Below, in pieces: positions 54,063-62,255 of a stretch of DNA of 64,000 nt. Numbering within the stretch: position 1 is the first letter of the stretch; each line of letters opens with the position of its first letter. The stretch lies in contig NZ_AJVC01000004.1 of the NCBI RefSeq assembly GCF_000261365.1, positions 806,001 to 870,000 of the forward strand. Direction: 5' to 3'. The notes beneath the pieces were generated by a model. That model was not told the DNA's origin, searched no databases, and saw only the letters and a program-made list of their open reading frames with translations. This DNA comes from Herbaspirillum sp. GW103. Its GTDB lineage: Bacteria; Pseudomonadota; Gammaproteobacteria; Burkholderiales; Burkholderiaceae_D. The position numbers were made by a program, and so were the translations under genes.

Positions 54063-54915
54063 ATTGGGGACATAGTAAAGGAAAGCGAATTCAAGTCATT
54101 GATTTAAAAGACTTATTTTTTAAAGTTCACGATTCTTGCTGTGCGGATACTTCATCTGTCTCACCCGCAATACGAACAGTGGCGGGACGTCCCCGCTTGG
54201 CCGGGCTGACGCGCCGGTGTGTCTGGCGCTCCAGGGACTGCTTGAAATCCTCCGATCCCAGCGCCCAACCCTTGAGCGTGGCATCGGTGATGCGCTCCAC
54301 TTCGGCGCGCGCCAGTCCCTCTTCGGTGAGCTGGCGATAGGCGATCTCGCGATCGAAGGGGGTGTTGCCAATCGACCAATATTGAGGATGATCGGTGATC
54401 AACCCATCCTGCCTGGCGCCGATATGGTGCATGTAGCTGGACCACGGATACTCCCCGGGACTGGCCACCAGGCCCTTGCGCACGGGGTTGAGCTCGATGT
54501 AGCGGCAGACCGCCAGCAGGTAGAGCTCGGCATCGATGACGGTGGCGCGGTAACGCCCCTGCCACAGCGTGCCGCTGCGTCCATGCTTCTGGTTGAAATA
54601 CGGGACGTAGTGGCGCCCTATCCATTGCATCATCCGTGCCAGCCCCTGGTCATCGGAGGGCGTCGCCAGCAGGTGCAGGTGGTCGGGCATGAGCACATAG
54701 GCGTGCACCGCCACCTTGAATTGCCTGGCGGCCTCCTTGAGCCAGCCCAGGAAGGCCACATGGTCATCCGCATCGCGGAAGACCACCAGGCCATCATGGC
54801 CGCGCTGGATGATGTGATGGGGTTGGTGCGGAACGACGAGTCGGGGAAGGCGGGCCATGGCAGACGCTGCAAACCGGTGAATGGAGCGGACATTCTAATG
54901 CACTCCGTCCCCAAT
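54063..54915. mobile_element. REP-associated transposase unit with terminal inverted repeats
   Basis: ATTGGGGACATAGT (54063-54076) and, inverted, ATTGGGGACGGAGT (54902-54915) match at 12 of 14 positions and bracket the transposase gene. A third related motif, GGGTCTGAGTGCAATTTA, lies outside at 54018-54035 and forms part of an inverted repeat CAATTTAAA / TTTAAATTG (54029-54037, 54058-54066). Such ends are typical for RAYT genes, which are normally single-copy and domesticated. Confidence 0.65.
54127..54858 (-). CDS. REP-associated tyrosine transposase (IS200/Y1 family)
   Basis: A 243-residue HUH endonuclease-like protein. The metal-binding HUH motif is MPDHLHLLATP; the following YVPYFNQKHGRSGTLWQGRYRATVID and VCRYIELNPVRKGLV match the RAYT group, with the catalytic Tyr expected in the latter. 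C-terminal region ends in a Lys/Arg-rich DNA-binding tail (SPAKRGRPATVRIAG). RAYTs act on REP sequences dispersed in the genome. The gene appears intact, starting at 54858. It splits gltB from terC. Confidence 0.9.
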   Translation of the reverse strand: MARLPRLVVPHQPHHIIQRGHDGLVVFRDADDHVAFLGWLKEAARQFKVAVHAYVLMPDHLHLLATPSDDQGLARMMQWIGRHYVPYFNQKHGRSGTLWQGRYRATVIDAELYLLAVCRYIELNPVRKGLVASPGEYPWSSYMHHIGARQDGLITDHPQYWSIGNTPFDREIAYRQLTEEGLARAEVERITDATLKGWALGSEDFKQSLERQTHRRVSPAKRGRPATVRIAGETDEVSAQQES

Positions 54916-54966
54916 AAACGCATGATGCTCAATTGGCATCGATGGAAGAATGCTTCATGCGCGCAT

Positions 54967-54996
54967 AAAAAAACCGGCCAGATTGCTCCAGCCGGT
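54967..54996 (-). terminator. Terminator of terC
   Basis: Minus strand: ACCGGC / GCCGGT arms with a 12-nt loop, followed by seven T. It lies 33 bases after the terC stop. Confidence 0.8.
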
Positions 54997-55029
54997 CAAG
55001 CCCCACGTTGAATTTCTTGCAAGACGCAA

Positions 55030-56007
55030 TCAGTTCGCGATCTTTTCCTTGCCCTTGTCCTTGCTCAGGACCAGGCTGGCGATGATGGAAACCACCAGGA
55101 TGGCACCGACGATGGACAGCGACACCAGCACCGGCACGTGGAACCAGTAGGAGGCCAGCATCTTGCCGCCGACGAACAACAGCACCAGGGCCAGGCCGTA
55201 CTTGAGCAGGTGGAAGCGCTCTGCCGAATCGGCCAGCAGGAAGTACAGCGCCCGCAAGCCCATGATGGCGAACATGTTCGAGGTGAAGACGATGAACGGA
55301 TCCTTGGTGATGGCGAAGATGGCCGGGATACTGTCGACAGCAAAGATCACATCGGAAATTTCGATCAGCAGCAGCACCAGCATCAGCGGGGTGAAATAGC
55401 GCACGCCATTGATGCGGGTGGTGAAGTTTTCGCCGTCATAGTTGTCACTGATCTTCATGTGGCCACGCAGCCAGCGCAGCAGCGGGTTGTCGCCCAGGTC
55501 AGCTTCCTTGTCGGCAAAGATCAGCATCTTCACGCCGGTAAAGACCAGGAAGGCACCGAACACATACAGGATCCAGCTGAACTGCGCGATCATCCAGGCA
55601 CCCAGCAGGATCATCACGGCGCGCATGACGATGGCACCGATCACACCGTAGAGCAGCACGCGACGCTGCATTTCAGGCGGCACGGCGAAATAGCTGAAGA
55701 TCATCAGGAACACGAAGATGTTGTCCACCGACAGCGCCTTCTCGATCAGGTAGCCGGAGAGGAACTCGGCGCCCTTCTGGTTGGCAAACTCGCGGCCCAC
55801 GTTGGCATCGAGATACCACCACATCAGGCCGGCGAAGATGAAGGCCAGCGACACCCATACCACCGACCAGCCCAGCGCCTCCCTGGGGGAAACCCGGTGG
55901 GCATTGCGCCCGCCCAGGGCGAACATGTCCACCGCCAGCATCCCCAGCACGAAGACGATGAAACCTATCCACATGGGCAGGCTTGCGAAACTTTCTACAC
56001 CGTTCAC
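55030..56007 (-). CDS. TerC/Alx-family integral membrane protein
   Basis: A 325-residue protein with about nine membrane segments. Family blocks: SWVWVSLAFIF-like VVWVSLAFIFAGLMW, GYLIEKALSVDNIFVFLMIFSYF, ALYGVIGAIVMR-like VLLYGVIGAIVMRAVMI and DVIFAVDSIPAIFAITKDPFIVFTSNMFAIMGLRALYF. Alx/TerC proteins are linked to manganese export or metal handling; tellurite resistance is not implied. The start is a GTG at 56007 with GAGAGG 7 bases upstream. No ter operon partners are near. Confidence 0.92.
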   Translation of the reverse strand: MNGVESFASLPMWIGFIVFVLGMLAVDMFALGGRNAHRVSPREALGWSVVWVSLAFIFAGLMWWYLDANVGREFANQKGAEFLSGYLIEKALSVDNIFVFLMIFSYFAVPPEMQRRVLLYGVIGAIVMRAVMILLGAWMIAQFSWILYVFGAFLVFTGVKMLIFADKEADLGDNPLLRWLRGHMKISDNYDGENFTTRINGVRYFTPLMLVLLLIEISDVIFAVDSIPAIFAITKDPFIVFTSNMFAIMGLRALYFLLADSAERFHLLKYGLALVLLFVGGKMLASYWFHVPVLVSLSIVGAILVVSIIASLVLSKDKGKEKIAN

Positions 56008-56074
56008 GTCAGACCTCTCTCTTCTTGTTCACCGCCCGATGGCGGCTTCGGTTATCGGTTTCGGGAAAAAATCT

Positions 56075-56371
56075 TCAATCAAAGTCGAAGATTTCGCCCA
56101 GGAAGCCCTTTTTCTTGCGCTTGTATTCATATCCATGCCCGCCGTGCCCGAAGCGGGCATCGTGGGCGGGCGGCGGCGGCGTGTGCATCGGCGCCCGCGC
56201 AGCCGGCTGGGCAAGCGCTGCGCCGGCCTGGCTGGCAGCGGAACGCTCGATCAGCTTGTCCAGCTCGCCGCGGTCCAGCCACACGCCCCGGCATTGCGGG
56301 CAGTAATCGATCTCGATGCCCTGACGTTCCGAAATCAGCAGGTTGTGAGATGTACAGACGGGACATTTCAT
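56075..56371 (-). CDS. TFIIB-type zinc-ribbon protein
   Basis: A 98-residue small protein: one zinc ribbon (CPVC at 3-6 and CPQC at 25-28, WLDRGELDKLIE after it) then a Pro/Ala linker and a C-terminal HGGHGYEYKRKKKGFLGEIFDFD, a mix of basic cluster and acidic end. Homologues are widespread but of unknown function. The start at 56371 has an AAGGAGAAG ribosome site. It is 67 bases upstream of terC, so both could be transcribed together; nhaR is divergent. Confidence 0.85.
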   Translation of the reverse strand: MKCPVCTSHNLLISERQGIEIDYCPQCRGVWLDRGELDKLIERSAASQAGAALAQPAARAPMHTPPPPAHDARFGHGGHGYEYKRKKKGFLGEIFDFD

Positions 56372-56497
56372 CAGGCTTCTCCTTCTTCCAGTGTTGGCAA
56401 CGATGCCCGGCACGGCGACAACTCCCAACCGCACCTGACAAGGCGCTACTTTAGGCCAAACCGGAATGAATGAAAATTCGAATATTTTGAGATAATC

Positions 56498-56514
56498 CTT
56501 CGGAAAAACCGAAG
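56498..56514. promoter_or_regulatory. Inverted repeat upstream of nhaR, probable LysR-type operator
   Basis: CTTCGG-AAAAA-CCGAAG, preceded by GATAAT (56491-56496) and ATTCGAAT (56476-56483). It lies 34 bases before the nhaR ATG, where LysR-type regulators bind their own promoter. Confidence 0.5.
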
Positions 56515-56547
56515 TATCGACAACACCCCGGAACCAGGACGCATCCC

Positions 56548-57492
56548 ATGGCCAGCCTCAACTACAAGCATCTCCACTACTTCTGGACCGTCGCCAAGAC
56601 CGGCGGTGTAGCGCGCGCCAGCGAGCGCCTGCACCTGACGGCGCAGACCATCAGCGGCCAGATCAGCCTGTTCGAGCAATCGCTGGGCTACAAGCTCTTC
56701 AAGCGGGTCGGACGGCGGCTGGAACTCAATGACGAAGGCCGCATGGTGTTCGATTACGCCGAACGCATCTTCAGCCTGGGCGAGGAGCTGGAAGAAGCGC
56801 TGCGCCTGCGCCCCGGTGGACGCACCCTGCAATTGCGCGTGGGCGTGGCCGATGCGGTCCCCAAGGCGATCGCCTACCTGCTGCTGGAAAGTGCGCTGGC
56901 GATGCAGGATCCGATCCGCATCATCTGCCGCGAAGGCAAGCTCGACGTCCTGCTGGCCGACCTGGCCATCCACAAGCTGGACATCATCATCGCCGACAGT
57001 CCCATGCCGCCCAATGTGGACGTGCGCGGCTACCATCACCTGCTGGGCGAATGCGATACCAGCTTCTTCGCCACACCCGAGCTGGCGCGGCGCTACCGCA
57101 AGGGCTTTCCGCGCAGCCTGGAGGGTGCGCCCTTCCTGATGCCGGGCGAAGATGCAGCGGTACGGCCGCGCCTGCTGCGCTGGTTCGAAAAGGAAGGCAT
57201 ACGCCCCCAGATCACGGGTGAATTTGACGATGGCGCCCTGCTGCTGGCCTTCGGCGACGCCGGTGCGGGCATCTTCGCCGCCCCCACGGCCATCGCCGGG
57301 CAGATCCGCAAGCAGTACGGACTGCTGGAAATCGGCAAGACCGAGGCCATCCGCGAACAGTTCTATGCGATCTCGGTCGAGCGCAGGCTGAGCCATCCCG
57401 CCGTGCTGGCGATCCAGTCGGCGGCACGCGGCAACCTGATCGTGGGCAGCACCCCGCCTCGCCCCACCGGCAGGCGCAAGAACGATCCATGA
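56548..57492 (+). CDS. nhaR: LysR-type transcriptional activator NhaR
   Basis: A 314-residue LysR-type regulator of the NhaR group. Its N-terminus LNYKHLHYFWTVAKTGGVARASERLHLTAQTISGQI matches E. coli NhaR (NYNHLYYFWHVYKEG, TPQTITGQI) through the helix-turn-helix, and the co-inducer domain keeps the NhaR blocks HKLDIIIADSP, FLMPGEDAAVRPRLLRWFE and GEFDDGALLLAFGDAGAGIFAAPT. NhaR senses sodium and activates nhaA; no Na+/H+ antiporter gene lies in the window, so its targets are elsewhere. Confidence 0.88.
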   Translation: MASLNYKHLHYFWTVAKTGGVARASERLHLTAQTISGQISLFEQSLGYKLFKRVGRRLELNDEGRMVFDYAERIFSLGEELEEALRLRPGGRTLQLRVGVADAVPKAIAYLLLESALAMQDPIRIICREGKLDVLLADLAIHKLDIIIADSPMPPNVDVRGYHHLLGECDTSFFATPELARRYRKGFPRSLEGAPFLMPGEDAAVRPRLLRWFEKEGIRPQITGEFDDGALLLAFGDAGAGIFAAPTAIAGQIRKQYGLLEIGKTEAIREQFYAISVERRLSHPAVLAIQSAARGNLIVGSTPPRPTGRRKNDP

Positions 57493-57860
57493 TGCCGCCC
57501 GGCATCATGGACAATACGACGACGGACAGAGAGCAAAATATATGCACCATAGTGCATATCAAAACCCTCCCGCTTGCCGAGCTAAAGTTCAGGCTGGCGA
57601 TGTCGTAAATGACGGGAAATGCAGTGTTCGGAATGGGAGAAAAAGCGCGGGGACAAAAGAAAAACCCCACGTCCCTTGCGAGCCGTGGGGTAAATCCCAT
57701 TCTCGGGGGGGAGAATGGAGGGGGAACTTCAATATAGGGAAATAGCCCAGCCGTCGCAGCCGTTTTTACAAATCGTTACACCCTCTTCATATGCTGCATC
57801 AGCGAACATATTTGGTGCTAGGAACTACATGTTAGATCAATGCGGCATGAATCCAATATA
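57493..57860. other. 368-bp gene-free interval with palindromes and two hairpins
   Basis: ATATGCAC-CATA-GTGCATAT (57540-57559) is an almost complete palindrome. Hairpins: CCCCACG (57665-57671) / CGTGGGG (57684-57690), and CCATTCTC (57697-57704) / GAGAATGG (57711-57718) with a six-G loop. The DNA is AT-richer than its surroundings from about 57720. No gene found. The first hairpin, preceded by AAAAA, could terminate the LysR gene on the minus strand. Confidence 0.6.
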
Positions 57861-58730
57861 TCAAACACTTGCCGCAAGTAAAGCCCGCAAGGCCAGAAAG
57901 GCGGCAGAGCCGCGTTCCCGCCGACTGACCAGGTAAGTGGTGACGCGACCATCGCGGCCCAGCGAATGCGTGGCAAAACCGTGCGGCTCCATCTGCATGG
58001 CGATCACCGAGCGCGGCACCACGGCCACCCCGGCGCCTGCCGCCACGCAGGCCAGAATGGCGTGATAGGACGCCAGTTCCAGCGTGCGCACCGGTGCCAG
58101 ATCACGGCTGCGGCCATGGCTGGCGAACCAGGTTTCGGCATGGCGGCGGTAGGCGCAGCCTTGCTCGAAGACGATGAGGGTATCGAGCATCACATCCTCT
58201 GGCGAGCGCACCCGCCGATGGCTGCGCGGCGTCACCAGCAGCAGTTCTTCCTTGTAGAGCGGGGTGGCCGAGAAGGCCGGATCATCGATGGGCCCGGCCA
58301 CCAGCGCGGCATCGAGCTTGCAGGCGCGCACCCCGGCGATGAGCACGTCGGTCGGACCGGTGGAGAGCTCCAGCCGCACCTCCGGCCAGCGCTGGTGGAA
58401 CTCGGCCAGGGGTGCCGGCAGGCGGCTGGCCGCCGTGCTTTCCATGGAACCGATGCGCAGGCGTCCGCGCGGATTCTGGGGCGCTACCACCTCGCGCGCC
58501 TCCTGCACCAGGTCCAGGATGCGTTCGGCGTAGTCCAGCAATGCTTCCCCGGCCGCCGTGAGCACCAGGCGGCGGCGGTCCCGCACGAACAGCGGCACCC
58601 CGACGGACTCTTCCAGCTGCTTGATGCGCGTGGTGACATTGGATTGCACGCGATTGAGCCGCTCGGCGGCACGGGTCACGCCGCCCTCGGCGACGACGGT
58701 GCGAAAGATTTCCAGTTCGGCCAGTTCCAT
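57861..58730 (-). CDS. LysR-family transcriptional regulator
   Basis: A 289-residue regulator: winged helix-turn-helix at 1-60 (VVAEGGVTRAAERLNRVQSNVTTRIKQLEESVG), effector-binding domain at 90-285 (GRLRIGSMESTAASRLPAPLAEF, LDAALVAGPI, FEQGCAYRRHAE). Effector unknown. It is divergent from the MFS gene across 114 bp containing LysR-box sequences, so it most likely controls that transporter and itself. Confidence 0.9.
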   Translation of the reverse strand: MELAELEIFRTVVAEGGVTRAAERLNRVQSNVTTRIKQLEESVGVPLFVRDRRRLVLTAAGEALLDYAERILDLVQEAREVVAPQNPRGRLRIGSMESTAASRLPAPLAEFHQRWPEVRLELSTGPTDVLIAGVRACKLDAALVAGPIDDPAFSATPLYKEELLLVTPRSHRRVRSPEDVMLDTLIVFEQGCAYRRHAETWFASHGRSRDLAPVRTLELASYHAILACVAAGAGVAVVPRSVIAMQMEPHGFATHSLGRDGRVTTYLVSRRERGSAAFLALRALLAASV

Positions 58731-58763
58731 GGGATGCTCCGGGCGAGGTTCTCGATGGATGTT

Positions 58764-58807
58764 CTTGAATCAAGATGAAGTCATCCCGATTATTCATTTT
58801 TTGGAAT
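58764..58807. promoter_or_regulatory. LysR-box region between the LysR gene and the MFS gene
   Basis: CTTGA-A-TCAAG (58764-58774) and ATTC-N8-GAAT (58792-58807), the latter fitting the T-N11-A LysR box. A weak promoter towards the MFS gene, TTGGAA (58801-58806), 17 bp, CATAGA (58824-58829), overlaps the second site. Confidence 0.45.
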
Positions 58808-58844
58808 GACCGAAAGACGATAGCATAGACCCCTGTTCACCTCC

Positions 58845-60086
58845 ATGTCTTTGCACCTGCCCATGACCCAGCCCGCCGCCACCCGCCCCTCCACCTCCCT
58901 CCATGCGCTGGCCTGGAAAGTCTGCCTGTCCGGCATGGTGGCGCTATCGGTGGCGATGGGCATCGGCCGCTTCGCCTTCACGCCCCTGCTGCCGATGATG
59001 CTGCATGAGGGCAGTCTTTCGCTGCAGATGGGCGGCTGGCTGGCCACGGCCAACTATCTGGGCTACTTCGCCGGTGCCATGCTATGCGCCTTCCATCGCA
59101 GCAAGCGCGGCGTGGCCATGCTGCGTGCCGGTCTGGTGGTGACCATCCTGCTCACGCTGGGCATGGGTGTGCTGCATCAGGACTGGGCCTGGCTGTGGAT
59201 GCGTTTTCTCTCGGGCGTGGCCAGCGCCTATGTGTTCGTCTACACCGCCGGCTGGTGCCTGCAACAGCTCACGCAACTGGGCCGCCCCGAACTGGGCGGC
59301 GTGATCTTCTGCGGCCCCGGCCTGGGCATTGCACTGACCGGCCTGCTCTCGGGCCCGATGATCGCTGCCGGCTGGCTGGCCGCCGGTGGCTGGATCGCCT
59401 TCGGCGTAATCGCGCTGGGTCTCACGGCACTGGTGTGGAAGTCCTTCAGCTTCGATGCCGGGCATGGTCTCAATGTGCATCCTCATGACGGCCCTGCGGC
59501 CCATGCGTCGGCGCCCGAATCGCCCAGCCAGAAGCGTGAAGTGCTGATCCAGGTGATTGCCTACGGCATCGCCGGATTCGGCTACATCATCACCGCGACC
59601 TTCCTGCCGGTGATCGCGCGCCACGCGCTGCCGGGCTCGGTGTGGCCGGATTACTTCTGGCCCATCTTCGGGCTGTCGGTCGCCGCCGGGGCCTTCAGCG
59701 CCACCCGGCTATCGGTGCAGGGTGACCAGCGCCTGCTGCTGACCGGAGCCTACCTGATGCAGGCCGCAGGGGTACTGGTCTCCATCCTCTTCCCCAGCGC
59801 ACCCGGCTTTGCGCTGAGCTGCCTGCTGCTGGGCCTGCCCTTCACGGCCATCACGCTGTTCGGCATGCGCGAGGCACGCCGCCTGCGCCGCGAGCAGGCC
59901 AGCAGCCTGATGGCCCTGATGACCGCCGCCTATGGCATCGGCCAGATCGCAGGTCCGCCGCTGGCTACGGCCCTGGTGCACGGCAGCGGCTCCTTCACGC
60001 CCTCGCTGTGCGTGGCGGCGCTGACCCTGCTGATCGGCGCCGGACTCTACTATCGCCTGACGATCACGCATCGGCTGCCGCGCTGA
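58845..60086 (+). CDS. MFS transporter of the YbfB/YjiJ type
   Basis: A 413-residue inner-membrane protein with 12 hydrophobic segments; N-terminal GIGRFAFTPLLPMML and GYFAGAMLC, and RFLSGVASAYVFVYTAGWCLQQL, fit the YbfB/YjiJ group, which lacks a known substrate. The ATG at 58845 or 58863 (MTQPAATRP) could be used. It is divergently linked to the LysR regulator and ends at a terminator shared with AMP nucleosidase. Confidence 0.88.
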   Translation: MSLHLPMTQPAATRPSTSLHALAWKVCLSGMVALSVAMGIGRFAFTPLLPMMLHEGSLSLQMGGWLATANYLGYFAGAMLCAFHRSKRGVAMLRAGLVVTILLTLGMGVLHQDWAWLWMRFLSGVASAYVFVYTAGWCLQQLTQLGRPELGGVIFCGPGLGIALTGLLSGPMIAAGWLAAGGWIAFGVIALGLTALVWKSFSFDAGHGLNVHPHDGPAAHASAPESPSQKREVLIQVIAYGIAGFGYIITATFLPVIARHALPGSVWPDYFWPIFGLSVAAGAFSATRLSVQGDQRLLLTGAYLMQAAGVLVSILFPSAPGFALSCLLLGLPFTAITLFGMREARRLRREQASSLMALMTAAYGIGQIAGPPLATALVHGSGSFTPSLCVAALTLLIGAGLYYRLTITHRLPR

Positions 60087-60104
60087 TCGTCCTGTACCGC
60101 CAGG

Positions 60105-60140
60105 CAAAAACGCCCGCGACATCTTCTGTCGCGGGCGTTG
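60105..60140. terminator. Bidirectional terminator between the MFS gene and amn
   Basis: A 12-bp stem ACGCCCGCGACA / TGTCGCGGGCGT with loop TCTTC; five A on the left act as U-run for the minus-strand amn transcript. Confidence 0.88.
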
Positions 60141-60176
60141 TCGCTGGTAACGCAAGCGCTGGCGACGGCGTGGCGA

Positions 60177-61682
60177 TCAGCGGAACGCCGGCTCCGCAAA
60201 ACTGCGCAGCTTGCGGCTATGCAGCTGTTCGATGCCGTTGTTGCGCAAGAGCTCCAGTGCCCGTATGCCGATCTGCAAGTGCTGCGCCACCCGCTGCTCG
60301 TAGAAGGTATTGGCCATGCCGGGCAACTTGATTTCGCCATGCAGCGGCTTGTCGGAGACGCACAGCAGCGTGCCATAGGGCACCCGGAAGCGGAAGCCGT
60401 TGGCCGCCACCGTGGCGCTTTCCATGTCCAGCGCGATGGCGCGGCTCTGCGAGAAGCGCAGCAGCGGCATGCGATGGTCGCGCAGCTCCCAGTTGCGGTC
60501 ATCGACCGAAGCCACCGTCCCGGTGCGCATGATGCGCTTCAACTCATAGCCATCCAGCCGCGTGATGCTGGCTACCGCATCCTGCAAGGCCAGCTGCACT
60601 TCGGCCAGGGCGGGGATGGGCACCCACAGCGGCAGGTCATCATCGAGCACGTGATCATCGCGCACATAGGCATGGGCCAGCACGTAATCGCCCATGCGCT
60701 GCGAAGCCGACAGCCCGGCGCAGTGACCCAGCATCAGCCAGCCATGCGGACGCAGCACCGCCACGTGGTCGGTAACCGTCTTGGCATTGGACGGACCCAC
60801 GCCGATGTTGACCAGGGTGATGCCGCTGCCATCGGCGCGCTGCAGGTGATAGGCCGGCATCTGCGGCTGCCGTGCCGGTGCCACCCCGGAAACTGGCCTG
60901 GTCACTGTACCGGTCTGGTTGGCACTCCAGGTGGTGACATTACCGGGCTCGACGAAGGCAGTGTACTGGCGGCGATAGGCCAGCTCGTCCGGATCGTCGG
61001 TCGGCTCCATCAGGCGCCGGCCCAGGCGCACGAATTCATCGACATAGAAGGCATAGTTGGTGAAGAGCACGTAGCGCTGGAACTGATCCGGCGAGGTCGC
61101 CGTATAGTGGCGCAGGCGATGCAGCGAGTAATCGATGCGCGGACCGGTGAACAGCGCCAGCGGATGCGGTCCTTCGCGCCAGGCGCCGTTGTCCACTTCA
61201 TAGGTGCCATTGGCGATGCGGTCATCCATGGTTGCCAGATCGGGCAGATCGAACCAGTCGGGCAGCGTGCGCAGATGTTCCGGATCGAGACTGCCCTCCA
61301 CGTGGATCCCCTCGGGGAAGGCAAAGTGCACCGGGATCGGCAGCTCGCTTACGCCCACTTCCAGCGGTACGTCATGGTTCTGCAGCACCAGCTTGAACTG
61401 CGCGAGCAGGTACTGATGAAACAGCTGGGGGCGCGTGAGCGTGGTCTCGTAACAGCCGGGGCCGGCCACGAAACCGAAGGACTGGCGGGTATCGGTGTGG
61501 GTGGATTTCTCGGTGGTGATGCGCACGAAGGGATAACAGGCACGGACCCGCTGCGGCATTGCCTGGCCGCTGGAAAACTGGCGGAAGGCATCGCGCAGGA
61601 TGGCCGTGTTGTGCTCGTAGATTGCCAGCACGCGCGCATAGGCGGCTTCGGGGTTGGTGAATTTTTCTGTGGCAAACATCAT
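60177..61682 (-). CDS. amn: AMP nucleosidase
   Basis: A 501-residue enzyme splitting AMP into adenine and ribose 5-phosphate. The N-terminal AMP nucleosidase domain (1-165: YPFVRITTEK, FGFVAGPGCYETTLTRPQLF) and the purine-nucleoside-phosphorylase-like domain (about 270-490: VNIGVGPSNAKTVTDHVAVLRPHGWLMLGHCAGL, ALDMESATVAANGFRFRVPYGTLLCVSDKPLHGE) are both present. The start at 61682 is MMF; the second Met is one codon later. It is single in its transcript. Confidence 0.94.
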   Translation of the reverse strand: MMFATEKFTNPEAAYARVLAIYEHNTAILRDAFRQFSSGQAMPQRVRACYPFVRITTEKSTHTDTRQSFGFVAGPGCYETTLTRPQLFHQYLLAQFKLVLQNHDVPLEVGVSELPIPVHFAFPEGIHVEGSLDPEHLRTLPDWFDLPDLATMDDRIANGTYEVDNGAWREGPHPLALFTGPRIDYSLHRLRHYTATSPDQFQRYVLFTNYAFYVDEFVRLGRRLMEPTDDPDELAYRRQYTAFVEPGNVTTWSANQTGTVTRPVSGVAPARQPQMPAYHLQRADGSGITLVNIGVGPSNAKTVTDHVAVLRPHGWLMLGHCAGLSASQRMGDYVLAHAYVRDDHVLDDDLPLWVPIPALAEVQLALQDAVASITRLDGYELKRIMRTGTVASVDDRNWELRDHRMPLLRFSQSRAIALDMESATVAANGFRFRVPYGTLLCVSDKPLHGEIKLPGMANTFYEQRVAQHLQIGIRALELLRNNGIEQLHSRKLRSFAEPAFR

Positions 61683-62255
61683 GATTCTCCATCATTGCCG
61701 CGCGCCGCAACGGTCTGAAAGCCAATGCGCGGCAGCGGCGCGGCCGGTTGGGCCGGTCATTCATCGAAATGGGTTCTGCTTGTGCGCAGCACCATCTTAC
61801 CTGAGAGCGCAGGGTTCCATGCGGTCTTCCCATCCCGGGATCAGGCAGGACAATGTCGCGCTTGTCCGGCTTTGCCGCTCGCGGATTCGGTGATATCGTC
61901 CAGCTTCTTCCGCGCGATTTACTTATTTTTTCCTCTGCACTGGCCGCCCCTCGCGCCTGCTTCCCGCGCCGCCCCGGCGGGGGTGTCAGCGCGCCGTCAG
62001 TTGCGAGTCGATTTTCTTCTTTCGCTTGCTGTCAAGTCATAAAAACGCACCAAATGTGCGTAAAACACTGCCGCAAAGCCGCTAGCCATGCGGCTTTCTC
62101 ATCCGATAAAAAAACCTTTGATTGCCACGCGAGCTGGTGCTATCGTGTCGGCGCTTTTGCGGGGATGACATCGCGCGGCAAGACGTGAGACATCTTTTCA
62201 GGGCATCCCATAAAACTAATAAAAAAATAATTCAACTACTCGTTCAGAGGCACAC
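61683..62255. other. 573-bp gap before the asparaginase gene, with two hairpins
   Basis: No gene found. Close together lie ACGCAC (62044-62049) / GTGCGT (62055-62060) and AAAGCCGC (62074-62081) / GCGGCTTT (62089-62096), 160 bases before the asparaginase ATG. They may be a leader structure or a terminator. A run of A/T bases follows up to the ATG. Confidence 0.5.

Noticed and set aside
57540-57559. TGCAC-CATA-GTGCA as an NtrC site
   Set aside because: The spacing between half-sites is 4 rather than 7, and no sigma-54 promoter (GG-N10-GC) was found nearby.
61800-61850. CTCTCAGGTAAGA on the minus strand upstream of amn, similar to the 3' part of a glycine riboswitch
   Set aside because: The diagnostic CGCCGAAGGRGCAA-type core is missing and amn has no link to glycine.
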